Part shown: piece by piece, positions 15,956 to 24,658 of the stretch
Layout: each line of letters starts with the position of its first letter
Numbering within the stretch: position 1 is the first letter of the stretch
Source: 630D-37 sp037447295
GTDB taxonomy: Bacteria > Chloroflexota > Anaerolineae > Anaerolineales > Villigracilaceae
Reading direction: 5' to 3'
Assembly: GCA_037447295.1 (NCBI GenBank)
Contig: JBBIGZ010000027.1
Location: forward strand, 1-34,661
DNA: 34,661 nt
The notes under the pieces: model-generated
What the model saw: only the letters and a program-made list of their open reading frames with translations
The model's database searches: none
What the model was told of the DNA's origin: nothing
Position numbers and translations under genes: made by a program

Positions 15956-17491
15956 ATGCAGGTGAAGTGGCTTCAAGGGTTTTTGATAGGGGGAATGTTA
16001 TTCCTTTCTTCATCCTGTTCGCCGCCCGCTACGTACCCTTTGTCCTCACCTTCTCCAAGTGCCACTCCCTTTCTCCCTGCCACATCCACGCCGCGCGCCG
16101 CCCTCTGGGTGGTGCAAACGGCTCTTCCTGCCACGCCGACGCCCTCTCCCACCCCTACGCCTTCTCCTTTACCGAGCCCGACCCCTTCACCCACTCCAAC
16201 GCCGACCCCGAGCGAAACCACAACACCCGCCCTCTCCCGTCCACGCTACCGTCTATATGCGCGTCTAGATGAGCCGAAACATCACCTGGATGTCGAACAG
16301 ATCATCGAATATCCCAATCTGACCAGCCAGGCTCTTTCCTCGCTGGTGTTGGCCGTGGAGCCAAACCGCTGGCCGAATTGCTTTTCCCTCCATTCGTTGA
16401 CCATCGCAGATACTTCACCGAAATACACGCTGAAGGATCACCGTTTAGAGATTTTTCTTTCGCAAGCACTCTTGCCCCAGGAAACGCTCACCATTCACCT
16501 GCGTTACGCGCTAGATTTGCCTCCGAAACGGATGGCCGAGGCTTTTGGTTACACATCCTGGCAACAGAACTACGTGCACTGGTATCCCTTTGTCGTTCCC
16601 TATCGGAATGGCTGGATCTTGCACGAGCCCTGGCATGTTGGTGAACATCTGGTCTACGAAGCGGCCGACTTTGACGTGTATCTTCAGGTATCAGATGGAG
16701 TACAAATCGCAGCTCCGGCACCTGCAGTAGAAGAGGTCGGCTGGCAACGCTACACCCTACCCCAAGCGCGCACTTTCGTCTTTTCCGTCAGCCGTTTTTA
16801 CCGGGTGAGCGAAATCCAAGTTGGGACGATCCCGATCAGGAGCTACTTTCTCGCCACGGATCGGGTCGCGGGGGAGCACATTACGCTACAGGCCGTTCGT
16901 TTTCTGACCCTTTACATGCAACGCATCGCACCATATCCTTATCCTGCCCTCAACATCGTCGAAAGCGAAATGTTGGATGGCATGGAATTCGATGGGCTTG
17001 TATTTCTGGCACAACATTTTTATCAAGAGTTTGAGGGGGGCACCCGCAACAACCTGACCACCATCGGCATTCATGAGATCTCCCACCAATGGTGGTTCGG
17101 CCTGGTGGGTAACGATCAGGCTCTCGAACCCTGGCTGGACGAAGCGTTGGCCCTCTATAGCGAAGCCTTGTTCTACGAATGGGCAGAAAACGCCGCAAAT
17201 TGGTGGTGGAATTTTCGGGTCAATTTTTTTGCTCCCCAGGGTTTCGTCAATATTCCAATTTACGATGGTGGTAACTTCAGGTCCTATACAAACGCAGTTT
17301 ACTTACGCGGTGGACAATTCCTGAACGCCTTGAGACAACGCATAGGAGACGAGGCATTTTATACCTTCTTGCAAGACTATGTCCGTCAGATGCAGGGGAA
17401 GATCGCTACCCATGAAGACTTCTTTCGCATCCTATCCCAACATACCGACCAGAACTTAGACGATCTGATCGCGGAATATTTTCGTCCCTAG
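15956..17491 (+). CDS. M1 family metallopeptidase-like lipoprotein
   Basis: A 511-residue exported zinc peptidase. The N terminus is a lipoprotein signal with lipobox LSSSC (Cys 21), then a long Thr/Pro/Ser linker (about residues 40-95) typical of Chloroflexota surface proteins. The M1 N-terminal beta domain follows. A GMEFDG motif near residue 343 stands in place of GAMEN. Zinc site HEISHQWWFG is near 378 with the third ligand in WLDEALALYSE about 18 residues later. The catalytic-Tyr region SYTNAVYLRGGQFLNALR is near 450. Tethered outside the membrane, it would trim peptides. The altered GAMEN motif suggests it is not a standard aminopeptidase N. A terminator follows at 17601. Confidence 0.9.
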   Translation: MQVKWLQGFLIGGMLFLSSSCSPPATYPLSSPSPSATPFLPATSTPRAALWVVQTALPATPTPSPTPTPSPLPSPTPSPTPTPTPSETTTPALSRPRYRLYARLDEPKHHLDVEQIIEYPNLTSQALSSLVLAVEPNRWPNCFSLHSLTIADTSPKYTLKDHRLEIFLSQALLPQETLTIHLRYALDLPPKRMAEAFGYTSWQQNYVHWYPFVVPYRNGWILHEPWHVGEHLVYEAADFDVYLQVSDGVQIAAPAPAVEEVGWQRYTLPQARTFVFSVSRFYRVSEIQVGTIPIRSYFLATDRVAGEHITLQAVRFLTLYMQRIAPYPYPALNIVESEMLDGMEFDGLVFLAQHFYQEFEGGTRNNLTTIGIHEISHQWWFGLVGNDQALEPWLDEALALYSEALFYEWAENAANWWWNFRVNFFAPQGFVNIPIYDGGNFRSYTNAVYLRGGQFLNALRQRIGDEAFYTFLQDYVRQMQGKIATHEDFFRILSQHTDQNLDDLIAEYFRP

Positions 17492-17514
17492 CCAAGGAGC
17501 ATGTGATCCCCCTT

Positions 17515-17561
17515 CATTCATCGTGGACATAGAACACGGACAAACACGAATACCACGAATG
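17515..17561. repeat. dispersed-repeat-like sequence
   Basis: The stretch CATCGTGGACATAGAACACG and the following ACAAACACGAATACCACGAA read on the minus strand as TTCGTGGTATTCGTGTTTGT, the style of a repeat I recall from intergenic regions of many environmental bacteria. Only one copy is in the window, so the call rests on resemblance. The gene-free interval 17492-17808 holds this sequence, the terminator at 17601 and the promoter at 17731. Confidence 0.4.
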
Positions 17562-17600
17562 AGCCCGAATTTTCAAGCCTTTGCCCAAGAAAGGCCCGAT

Positions 17601-17628
17601 AGGAGTCCGTACTCTCCTTTTTCTTTTT
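17601..17628 (+). terminator. intrinsic terminator after the M1 peptidase
   Basis: AGGAGT and ACTC(T)CCT pair around CCGT with one bulged T, followed by TTTTTCTTTTT. It lies about 110 bases after the peptidase stop codon. Confidence 0.65.
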
Positions 17629-17730
17629 GCGGTTACCGTAGGATAAAACCATCGAGCTTTTCAGAGCGCAAACAACATTGGCGATAAATACGCTCCGTTG
17701 GGTACTGCGGGCATTCCCACCCATGCGATC

Positions 17731-17758
17731 TTGACTTTACCGCATAAGAGTATAAAAT
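17731..17758 (+). promoter_or_regulatory. promoter of the NAD-salvage operon
   Basis: TTGACT (17731-17736), a 16-base spacer and TAAAAT (17753-17758), within an AT-rich stretch; a TATAAA register two bases earlier is also possible. The predicted start is near 17765, giving a leader of about 45 bases before the AGGAGGTG at 17797-17804 and the ATG at 17809. No operator-like dyad is obvious. Confidence 0.6.
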
Positions 17759-17808
17759 CGAAAGAGATTCAAATTGGATCTCCAAAGCACGATTTCAGGA
17801 GGTGTGCA

Positions 17809-18846
17809 ATGGGATTGCCGATCCCTACCTTTTTCCGTGAAGAGCGCGTAGGAGAAGTCTGGCGTGTGCTGTATGAAGAACGAGCACAACAAGCGCGCCA
17901 ATGGGCCCAACGCTTTGGCATAAAACCGGCGGCGGAGGATGCGTTCAAGGTCTGGCTTTTGCTGGTAGATGTGCAAAACACTTTTTGTATCCCCGACTTT
18001 GAGCTTTTTGTGGGTGGGCGAAGCGGTCAGGGAGCGGTGGAAGACAATCGTCGCCTGTGCGCCTTCATTTATCGCAACCTAGACCTGATCACGCAGATCA
18101 GCGTGACGATGGACACTCACCAGGCCATGCAGATCTTCCACGCCATTTTCCTGGTAGATGCTCAGGGCAATCACCCTGCGCCATACACTCAAATTACCCA
18201 CGAAGATATAGCCCAGGGGCGCTGGCGCTTCAATGTCGCACTGGCGAAACGCTTTGGCATAGCCCCGGAATACGGTCAGGAACTGCTTTTGCACTACACG
18301 CGTGAACTGGCAAAGCGCGGCAAATACACCCACACCATTTGGCCCTATCACGCCATGTTAGGAGGCATCGGCCATGCCTTGGTGCCGGCTGTGGAAGAAG
18401 CCATCTTCTTCCATACCGTAGCGCGCCTCTCACAACCCTATTTCGAGATCAAAGGCAACCACCCGTTCACCGAAAATTACTCGGCGATCGGCCCGGAAGT
18501 GGAGCAGGGGCCGCATGGCGAAGCGCTCGGCGAACGCAATCCGCGCTTTATTCAGATGCTCCAGGAGATGGATATGCTCATTGTGGCCGGCCAGGCCAAA
18601 AGTCACTGCGTGGCATGGACGGTGGAAGACCTGTTGGGCGAAATTCGTCGCACCGATCCCTCGTTGGCCAACAAAGTCTACCTGCTAGAAGATTGCGCCT
18701 CACCGGTCGTCGTGCCCGGCGCCATTGATTACACCGATGAAGCCGAAGCGGCCTATGCACGCTTCGCTGCAGCCGGCATGCACCGCGTGCGTTCGACGGA
18801 CGATGAGCAGTGGCTACGCTCCCTGGTGAAAGCGGAGGCATTATGA
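17809..18846 (+). CDS. isochorismatase-like cysteine hydrolase, probable nicotinamidase
   Basis: A 345-residue cysteine hydrolase, longer than the usual 200-residue nicotinamidase because of an N-terminal extension of about 45 residues and insertions. The catalytic Asp is in LLLVDVQNTFC near residue 54, a metal-site-like MDTHQ is near 103, a candidate catalytic Lys is in YFEIKGNHPF near 217, and the nucleophile Cys is in VAGQAKSHCVAWTVEDL near 268. It would convert nicotinamide to nicotinate in the cytoplasm. The next gene, overlapping by ATGA, is a nicotinate phosphoribosyltransferase, which makes NAD salvage the best reading. The start has AGGAGGTG upstream, so a longer frame from 17698 is not coding. 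Confidence 0.82.
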   Translation: MGLPIPTFFREERVGEVWRVLYEERAQQARQWAQRFGIKPAAEDAFKVWLLLVDVQNTFCIPDFELFVGGRSGQGAVEDNRRLCAFIYRNLDLITQISVTMDTHQAMQIFHAIFLVDAQGNHPAPYTQITHEDIAQGRWRFNVALAKRFGIAPEYGQELLLHYTRELAKRGKYTHTIWPYHAMLGGIGHALVPAVEEAIFFHTVARLSQPYFEIKGNHPFTENYSAIGPEVEQGPHGEALGERNPRFIQMLQEMDMLIVAGQAKSHCVAWTVEDLLGEIRRTDPSLANKVYLLEDCASPVVVPGAIDYTDEAEAAYARFAAAGMHRVRSTDDEQWLRSLVKAEAL

Positions 18847-20186
18847 GCATCTTCGACGGCAAGCGCCTGGATAACAGCACGTTTAAGCTCGATATCGAAC
18901 GCATGCGCCGCGGCTGGTATAGCGATAAGTACTTTATCAACATCGCCCACATGCTCACCAAGCTGGCAACCGAAGGCTATACCTACCGAGGCAAACACCC
19001 GCATTTACCTTTGGGAATTTCTCACAAGGATATCCTCGTCGGCGAAATGGAGGTGGAGATGCAAATCTTCACCCGCCGCCCAGGAGTAACCGTGGTCGTG
19101 GGGGTGGATAAGGCGCTGACCATGCTTCGTCACTGCACCGGCTATTGGGAGGGGGATCGCTTCGTCGAAACCTGGGATCGACTGGAGGTCTGGTCTGTGC
19201 ACGATGGCTCACTGGTGCGCTACGATGGGGATCCGCTCCAGGTGCAGCCGGTGCTGCGCATTCGTGGCCGCTATCGCGATTTCGCCATCCTGGAAACCCC
19301 TATCCTGGGCATCTTGACGCGCGGTAGCCGCGTCGCCACCAACGTCTATGAGACGCTGATCGCCGCCAAGGGCAAGCCGGTGCTCTTCTTCCCGGCCCGT
19401 TTTGACCTTCACGAGGTCCAGGCCGCCGATGGCTATGCCTATAACATCGCCGTGCAGCGCTATAACATGGACTATGCCTCGACCCTTGGACCCTTCGTCT
19501 CCACCGATGCCCAAGGGGATTGGTGGGGCGGTTCCGGCGGTGGGACGGTCGCCCACGCGGCCATCGCCTGCTTTCTGGGAGATACGGCAGAAGCCATGTT
19601 GGCATTTGCCCGCATCATGCCGCCCAACATCCCGCGTATTGCGCTGGTGGATTTCAACAACGATTGTGTCCAGGACTCACTCCAGGTTTGCCAGGCAATG
19701 TTTCGGCAGTATATGGAAATGCTCGAAAGCGGCAACGCCGAAGAAGCGATCCGCTACCGCCTCTACGGGGTGCGCCTGGATACCAGCAGCAGCGTGCGCG
19801 ACGTTTCCGTCGCTCCCTTGGGAGACCCGGAGCTGGATCTCGGTGTCAACCCGCGACTGGTTTTCAACGTACGCAAAGCCTTGGATACGGACTGGGAGAG
19901 TTGGGAGATCCCTGCCGCGTGGAAAGAAAAAGCACGCGAATATTGTCGGAATGTTAAGATCGTGGTCTCTGGCGGCTTCAATCCGGATAAGATCCGTCGC
20001 TTTGAAAAACTGGGAGTGCCGGTGGATATCTATGCCGTCGGCTCCTGGCTCTTCAATAACAACGGCCACACAGTGACCGATTACACTGCGGACGTGGTGC
20101 GGATTAAAGTACATGGTCAATGGTTGGATATGGCCAAAGTAGGCCGTCGCGCCTGCGAAAATCCCGATCTACAGCGTGTCTGGTAA
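18843..20186 (+). CDS. pncB: nicotinate phosphoribosyltransferase
   Basis: A 447-residue type II phosphoribosyltransferase that makes nicotinate mononucleotide from nicotinate and PRPP, the entry of the Preiss-Handler NAD pathway. Recognisable blocks are RGWYSDKYF near residue 24 (the RxxxxxY(S/T)D(K/L)Y motif of the family), LETPILGILTRGSR near 158, KPVLFFPARFDLHEVQA, the phosphate-binding GGSGGGTVAHA near 224, ALVDFNNDCVQDS near 267 and VSGGFNPDKIRRFEKLGVPVD near 380, which leads into YAVGSWL. It overlaps the nicotinamidase gene by ATGA behind GCGGAGG; together they form a two-step salvage unit. Confidence 0.93.
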   Translation: MSIFDGKRLDNSTFKLDIERMRRGWYSDKYFINIAHMLTKLATEGYTYRGKHPHLPLGISHKDILVGEMEVEMQIFTRRPGVTVVVGVDKALTMLRHCTGYWEGDRFVETWDRLEVWSVHDGSLVRYDGDPLQVQPVLRIRGRYRDFAILETPILGILTRGSRVATNVYETLIAAKGKPVLFFPARFDLHEVQAADGYAYNIAVQRYNMDYASTLGPFVSTDAQGDWWGGSGGGTVAHAAIACFLGDTAEAMLAFARIMPPNIPRIALVDFNNDCVQDSLQVCQAMFRQYMEMLESGNAEEAIRYRLYGVRLDTSSSVRDVSVAPLGDPELDLGVNPRLVFNVRKALDTDWESWEIPAAWKEKAREYCRNVKIVVSGGFNPDKIRRFEKLGVPVDIYAVGSWLFNNNGHTVTDYTADVVRIKVHGQWLDMAKVGRRACENPDLQRVW

Positions 20187-20199
20187 ACAGGAGGTCAAA

Positions 20200-20970
20200 A
20201 TGCAACGCCGGTTATGGTATCTGCTCGCTCTCTATGCCCTGATCGTGATCTACACCGAAACGTTCTTCGTGCGCGGGATGCGCCCACCGCTTTGGATCAC
20301 GCCCCTGGCAACGCTAGTGGGCTTCGGGCTTTCGTTGCTACACGCCATGCAACGCCTGGGGAAGCGTTCAGCGCTGACATTGCTGGCCTGCACTGCGATT
20401 GTCAGCTTCCTGTTCGAGGCTTTGGGCGTCGCCACCGCCTGGGTCTATGGCCCATATCACTATACCGATAAATTAGGGCCGCGCCTGCTCGGCGTGCCCT
20501 TCCTGATCCCGCTGGCGTGGTTTCTAATGGCCTATCCTTCTTACCTGTTCGCTGAGACCCTGGCACCGCGCACTTCACTCTCAAAACGCTACCTTTGGGT
20601 GGCCACGTTGGCCGGGTTGATCATGACCTCCTGGGACCTGGTGATGGATCCACAAATGGTGCGTGGCGAGCATTGGGTTTGGGAAGTGGAAGGGCCTTAT
20701 TTCGGCATTCCGCTGCGCAATTTTTGGGGTTGGTGGCTGACGATCTTCGTTGCTGTGCTCCTCTTTCTCTGGCTCACCCGCTCGATTGGAAACTGGCAGG
20801 TTCAACCCGGAACGGATGGCATTCCCTGGTTCATTTACTTCCTGACTGCCGGCGCCAACACTTTTGGCTCGTTTTTCGTCGGTTTGGAAGGTTCAGCACT
20901 GGTGGGCATTTTTGTCCTCCTGCCCTGGTTACTGCTGACCGCACCGCGATTCTTCCCGCGCCTGCTCTAG
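20200..20970 (+). CDS. carotenoid biosynthesis (CruF/DUF422-like) membrane protein
   Basis: A 256-residue polytopic membrane protein with about seven hydrophobic segments. ATAWVYGPYHYTDKLGPRL and VPFLIPLAWFLMAYPSY, then TSWDLVMDPQMV and GPYFGIPLRNFWGWWLT, match the DUF422/CruF family; members include carotenoid C-1'/C-1,2-hydratases of carotenoid synthesis. No other carotenoid gene is in the window, so the substrate is uncertain. The ATG at 20200 follows AGGAGGT; the ORF could be extended to 20176, inside pncB, but that is not favoured. It is 13 bases after pncB, probably the same transcript. Confidence 0.8.
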   Translation: MQRRLWYLLALYALIVIYTETFFVRGMRPPLWITPLATLVGFGLSLLHAMQRLGKRSALTLLACTAIVSFLFEALGVATAWVYGPYHYTDKLGPRLLGVPFLIPLAWFLMAYPSYLFAETLAPRTSLSKRYLWVATLAGLIMTSWDLVMDPQMVRGEHWVWEVEGPYFGIPLRNFWGWWLTIFVAVLLFLWLTRSIGNWQVQPGTDGIPWFIYFLTAGANTFGSFFVGLEGSALVGIFVLLPWLLLTAPRFFPRLL

Positions 20971-20972
20971 GC

Positions 20973-21506
20973 ATGCGTTTTCCGATAGTCTTTCTCGTAT
21001 GTTTCGTTCTTTCCGCTTGCGCTCGTGTGACGCAGGAGGTGACGATGACCTTCTCCTTTTCCAGCCCCGCTTTCGGTCACGGACAACCGATCCCGGCCGT
21101 CTATACGTGCAAAGGGCGCGATATTTCCCCACCGCTAACATGGAGCGATCTGCCCCAAGGGACAAAGTCGCTGGCGCTGATCATGGACGATCCAGACGCG
21201 CCGATAGGCACATGGGTCCATTGGGTCATCTATAACATCCCATCCACGCGCACCGGCCTGGAGGAAGCCATCCCAAGCGAGGAACGTTTGGCAGATGGCA
21301 GCCTACAGGGCAAAAATTCCTGGCGACGCATCGGATATGGAGGCCCTTGCCCGCCCTCCGGCACGCATCGCTATTACTTTCGCCTGTATGCCCTGGATAG
21401 CATGCTTTCGCTGGCTCCAGGAGCGACGAAAGAACAATTGCTACAAGCCATGCAAGGGCATATCCTGACCGAGGCTGAATGGATGGGAACTTTCTCAGCA
21501 CGATAG
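20973..21506 (+). CDS. YbhB/YbcL family PEBP-like lipoprotein
   Basis: A 177-residue protein of the phosphatidylethanolamine-binding (Raf kinase inhibitor-like) family. The N terminus is a short lipoprotein signal with lipobox LSAC (Cys 16). The mature part has FSFSSPAFGHGQPIPAVYTC, ISPPLTW, the ligand-site core LALIMDDPDAPIGTWVHWVI (DPDAP), GYGGPCPPSGTHRYYFRLYAL and the usual C-terminal end. Bacterial members bind small anionic ligands; their physiological role is mostly unknown. It begins two bases after the carotenoid-type gene and looks like the last gene of that operon. Confidence 0.9.
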   Translation: MRFPIVFLVCFVLSACARVTQEVTMTFSFSSPAFGHGQPIPAVYTCKGRDISPPLTWSDLPQGTKSLALIMDDPDAPIGTWVHWVIYNIPSTRTGLEEAIPSEERLADGSLQGKNSWRRIGYGGPCPPSGTHRYYFRLYALDSMLSLAPGATKEQLLQAMQGHILTEAEWMGTFSAR

Positions 21507-21572
21507 CACTGCTCGGTTCAAAGGCATAGGGACCTTTCCATAACCACCGGATTTTCCCATCGAAGCGGATTT

Positions 21573-21595
21573 AGTCCCATCGGAGCAATGGGACT
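21573..21595. repeat. short inverted repeat downstream of the PEBP gene
   Basis: AGTCCCAT and ATGGGACT form an 8-bp perfect stem with a seven-base loop, 66 bases after the PEBP stop. There is no T-run, so it is at most a processing or weak termination signal. The gene-free interval 21507-21844 otherwise shows a short direct repeat (TCCCATCG at 21555 and 21575) and the minC -10 box. Confidence 0.4.
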
Positions 21596-21831
21596 ATGTC
21601 AGGTGCGCAGCGTAGAAAACCCTATCCAGAGAGGAAATTTGGGCATTTTTGTGATCCAGTGCCAAGCCCATCCAAAAGCTCCGAGTCACATACAAAGACA
21701 CACCGGGTTTTTCATCGTTTTCGGCAAAAGCGATTTCCGGTTGCCAAACTGCTCAAAATTTGTTTTGCTGCAATCAGCCGACAATTCGGAGTGCAAACGG
21801 GCATGTAATGATAGGCGGGCTATGCCTCTGC

Positions 21832-21837
21832 TATAAT
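21832..21837 (+). promoter_or_regulatory. -10 box of the min operon, leaderless
   Basis: TATAAT in CTGCTATAATACACC, with the ATG of minC starting seven bases after it. The expected transcription start falls one base before the start codon. No -35 of quality and no Shine-Dalgarno are visible. Confidence 0.65.
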
Positions 21838-21844
21838 ACACCTG

Positions 21845-22498
21845 ATGAGTGATTCGATCGAAATAAAAGGCATTCGGGATGGCTTGCTGGCAACGCTTCC
21901 CCCCGATCTCAGCTGGGCGGACGTTTTGAATTTGCTCCGTCGGCGGCTCGATGAACAGCCGCAATTTTTCAAAGGGGCGCGCTTGAGCCTGGAACTGGGT
22001 GCGCGCACCTTGCGGGTAAACGATCTGATCGCATTGAGAGATGAATTATCCGAGCGCGGCATTGCGCTGTGGGCGATACTCAGCGAATCTCCAACCACGA
22101 TCAAAAATGCCCAGTTGCTCGGTCTGGCCACTCGGTTGGGTAAACCCCGTCCGGAACCGCCACCCTCGCTTGCCGAGAAAGGAGAAGGGGCATTGTGGAT
22201 CGAACGTACCTTGCGGTCTGGAATTAAAATAGAGCATTCCGGCCCGGTGGTGATCGTGGGAGATGTGAATCCCGGCGCCGAGATCGTCACTTCTTCCAGC
22301 TTAATCGTCTGGGGAAGGTTACGCGGACGGATCTTCGCCGGCCAGAGTAAGAACACCGAGGCTTTCATCTGCGCCTTGCGTTTCCAAACCACTCAGGCCA
22401 CTCTGGCCGGATTCCCCTTGCCTGCACCACCGACCACAGAGCGGCCACTAAAAGTTTTTCTGGAGAACGGATTACCTCGCTGGGAAACATGGGAGTAG
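21845..22498 (+). CDS. minC: septum site-determining protein MinC
   Basis: A 217-residue inhibitor of FtsZ assembly that keeps division at mid-cell, acting with MinD. The N-terminal domain (about 1-90) is poorly conserved, as usual. The C-terminal beta-helix domain shows LRSGIKIEHSGPVVIVGDVN near residue 123, PGAEIVTSSSLIVWGRLRG and AGQSKNTEAFICALRFQ, all diagnostic. The gene heads minC-minD-minE-rodA with a 4-base gap to minD. The start codon lies almost on the predicted transcription start. Confidence 0.95.
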   Translation: MSDSIEIKGIRDGLLATLPPDLSWADVLNLLRRRLDEQPQFFKGARLSLELGARTLRVNDLIALRDELSERGIALWAILSESPTTIKNAQLLGLATRLGKPRPEPPPSLAEKGEGALWIERTLRSGIKIEHSGPVVIVGDVNPGAEIVTSSSLIVWGRLRGRIFAGQSKNTEAFICALRFQTTQATLAGFPLPAPPTTERPLKVFLENGLPRWETWE

Positions 22499-22502
22499 CT
22501 AA

Positions 22503-23300
22503 ATGAGTGCACAAGTTGTTACCGTCACTTCGGGTAAAGGCGGCGTGGGAAAAACCACTGCCGTTGCCAATATTGCCACTGCTTTGGCCGCAGCCGGGCA
22601 GAAAGTCGTTTGCATTGATGCCGATATCGGCCTACGCAACCTGGATGTAGTCATGGGATTGGAGAACCGCATCGTCTACGATCTGGTGGACGTGATCGAG
22701 GGCCGTTGCCGCTTGCGCCAGGCGATGATCCGCGATCGACATTTTCAGGAACTTTACCTCATCCCCGCCGCCCAAACGCGCGATAAAAGCGCCATCTCAC
22801 CAAGCGATATGGTGGATCTTTGCAACGAACTCCGCCCGGATTTTGATTGGATTTTGGTGGATTCGCCGGCCGGTATCGAGCGCGGTTTCCGCAATGCCAT
22901 CGCTCCCGCCGATCGCATCCTCCTGATCACCAATGCCGAGGTCTCTGCCGTGCGCGATGCCGACCGCGTGATCGGAATTCTAGAAGCCGAAGAAAAAGGC
23001 TCTCCATCTCTGATTATTAACCGCCTGAAACCAGATCTGGTACGGCAACATGAAATGCTCTCCCCAGAAGATGTGCTCGATCTACTTGCCGTGCCCTTGT
23101 TGGGGATCGTTCCGGAAGATGAAATGGTCATTGTTGCCACCAACCGCGGTGCGCCGGTCGTTTTGGATGAAAAAAGTCGCGCCGGGAAGGCCTTTCGCAA
23201 CATTGCCCTGCGCCTAATGGGCAAAGAGGCCCCAAACGACGACTGGAATGCCTCTGACACCTTCTGGGCACGCTTTTGGCCTTTGAAAGGGAGGAAATGA
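22503..23300 (+). CDS. minD: septum site-determining ATPase MinD
   Basis: A 265-residue deviant Walker ATPase that dimerises on ATP, binds the membrane and carries MinC. The deviant Walker A VTSGKGGVGKTTA with both Lys is at residues 8-20, the switch I region ADIGLRNLDVVMGLENR is near 39-55, and ILVDSPAGIERGF holds Walker B. The protein ends with an amphipathic WARFWPLKGRK tail suited to membrane targeting. The stop overlaps the minE start. Confidence 0.97.
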   Translation: MSAQVVTVTSGKGGVGKTTAVANIATALAAAGQKVVCIDADIGLRNLDVVMGLENRIVYDLVDVIEGRCRLRQAMIRDRHFQELYLIPAAQTRDKSAISPSDMVDLCNELRPDFDWILVDSPAGIERGFRNAIAPADRILLITNAEVSAVRDADRVIGILEAEEKGSPSLIINRLKPDLVRQHEMLSPEDVLDLLAVPLLGIVPEDEMVIVATNRGAPVVLDEKSRAGKAFRNIALRLMGKEAPNDDWNASDTFWARFWPLKGRK

Positions 23301-23554
23301 TGGGATTTTTCCGATCACGCAAATCCAGCGCCGAAGATGCCAAAGAGCGCCTGCAACTGGTGCTGGTCCATGATCGCACGAACCTGCCTCCGGCCGCCCT
23401 GGAAGCGCTCAAAGATGAGCTGATCGCCGCCATCTCCAAATACGTGGAGATCGAGGCTCAATCCGTACAGATTTCAATCGAACGTCAAGGTCGCTCTCAA
23501 CGCCTGGTTGCGGATATCCCCCTACGTGCAGTCGGCGAAAGAAGAAAAGGCTAA
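23300..23554 (+). CDS. minE: cell division topological specificity factor MinE
   Basis: An 84-residue protein that stimulates MinD ATPase and gives topological control. It has a short membrane-targeting N terminus MGFFRSRKSSAEDAKERLQ, the contact helix region LVLVHDRTNLPPAALEALKDE and the C-terminal ISKYVEIEAQSVQISIER. Two tandem ATGs (23297 and 23300) are possible; GGAGG ends at 23294, so 23300 has the better spacing. Presence of all three Min proteins implies a pole-to-pole oscillator and a rod-like cell or filament. Confidence 0.93.
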   Translation: MGFFRSRKSSAEDAKERLQLVLVHDRTNLPPAALEALKDELIAAISKYVEIEAQSVQISIERQGRSQRLVADIPLRAVGERRKG

Positions 23555-23563
23555 CCCTTCCCA

Positions 23564-24658
23564 ATGTTTCGAGGTTTCTCCTGGTATAAATTCGATTACT
23601 GGTTGCTGGGAGCGGTGGTCATTGCCATCATTCTGGGGGTGATGATGATCCGTTCTGCCGTGGCCGGCAACGAGGAAATTGCCCCCTCCGTGAACCGGCA
23701 GATCATCTATGCGACCATCGGCTTGGGGGTATTGTTCTTCGCCGCTGCAATGGACTATCACTACTGGGATGCACTGCGTCTGCCGATGTATCTGGTGATC
23801 ACGGCTCTCTTGATCATGCTCTTTATGAGCGCACGCGCCGTCTTCGGGGCAGCGCGCTGGTTTCAGGTGGGCCAGATCTTCATCCAACCGACCGAGCTGA
23901 CCAAGATCGTGGTGATCCTGCTTCTGGCACGGTATTTCGAATACACGCAAGATCGTCCCCACAATCTGCGCTGGATCCTGGGGAGTTTCTTCTGGGTCGG
24001 TAGCCTGGCCATCTGGATCCTGCTACAACCCAACCTGAGCAATGTGATCGTGCTCATGGTGCTTTGGATCTCGTTACTCTGGCTGAGCGGCTTGGATTGG
24101 AAATATCTGATCGCCTTTGCCGTCGGCGGGATTGTCCTGGCGATTGCGGCTTTTCCCTTCCTCCAACCCTACCAGCAGCAGCGGGTGATTAATTTCCTCT
24201 TCCCCGATCCGAACGCCCGTCATGGCGCAGTCTACAACGTGCTCCAAGCGCTGATCGCCATCGGCTCCGGTGGGCTGCTTGGCAAAGGATATACTCAGGG
24301 CACACAAACCCAGCTACGTTTCCTGAAGGTGCGCCACACGGATTTCATCTTCTCGGCAACGGCAGAAGAATTCGGGATGATGGGTGCTCTGATCATTTTC
24401 GTTTTGATCGGCTTTATTATCTATCGCTGCCTGAAAGCGGCCCGCAACGCCCCGGACCTGATGGGGATGCTTATCGCCTCCGGCGTGGCCGTGCTGATTT
24501 TCTTCCAGGCGGCGGTGAACATCGGGGTCAATCTGAACGTCATTCCGGTAGCCGGCCTACCGTTGCCGTTCATCAGCTACGGCGGCAGCGGCTTGCTTTC
24601 TCTCATGCTCGGCATTGGTTTGGTAGAAAGCGTGGCGATGCGTTCAGAGCGCACGTAG
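23564..24658 (+). CDS. rodA: SEDS family peptidoglycan glycosyltransferase RodA
   Basis: A 364-residue membrane protein with about 10 hydrophobic segments that polymerises lipid II glycan strands during cell elongation. Family marks are ARWFQVGQIFIQPTELTKI near residue 97 (the SEDS extracellular loop), LLQPNLSNVIVLM, GSGGLLGKGYTQGTQTQLRFLKVRHTDFIFSATAEEFGMMG near 228-265 with the key Asp/Glu positions, and the C-terminal LPLPFISYGGSGLLSLMLGIGL. Whether RodA or FtsW cannot be fixed by motif alone; the elongation type is favoured by overall likeness. It follows minE by nine bases; its last 15 bases overlap the end of fabD on the other strand. Confidence 0.92.
   Translation: MFRGFSWYKFDYWLLGAVVIAIILGVMMIRSAVAGNEEIAPSVNRQIIYATIGLGVLFFAAAMDYHYWDALRLPMYLVITALLIMLFMSARAVFGAARWFQVGQIFIQPTELTKIVVILLLARYFEYTQDRPHNLRWILGSFFWVGSLAIWILLQPNLSNVIVLMVLWISLLWLSGLDWKYLIAFAVGGIVLAIAAFPFLQPYQQQRVINFLFPDPNARHGAVYNVLQALIAIGSGGLLGKGYTQGTQTQLRFLKVRHTDFIFSATAEEFGMMGALIIFVLIGFIIYRCLKAARNAPDLMGMLIASGVAVLIFFQAAVNIGVNLNVIPVAGLPLPFISYGGSGLLSLMLGIGLVESVAMRSERT

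Noticed and set aside
21588..21836. Short open frames after the PEBP gene
   Set aside because: No start signals, no recognisable family, and the region contains only short repeats and the minC promoter.
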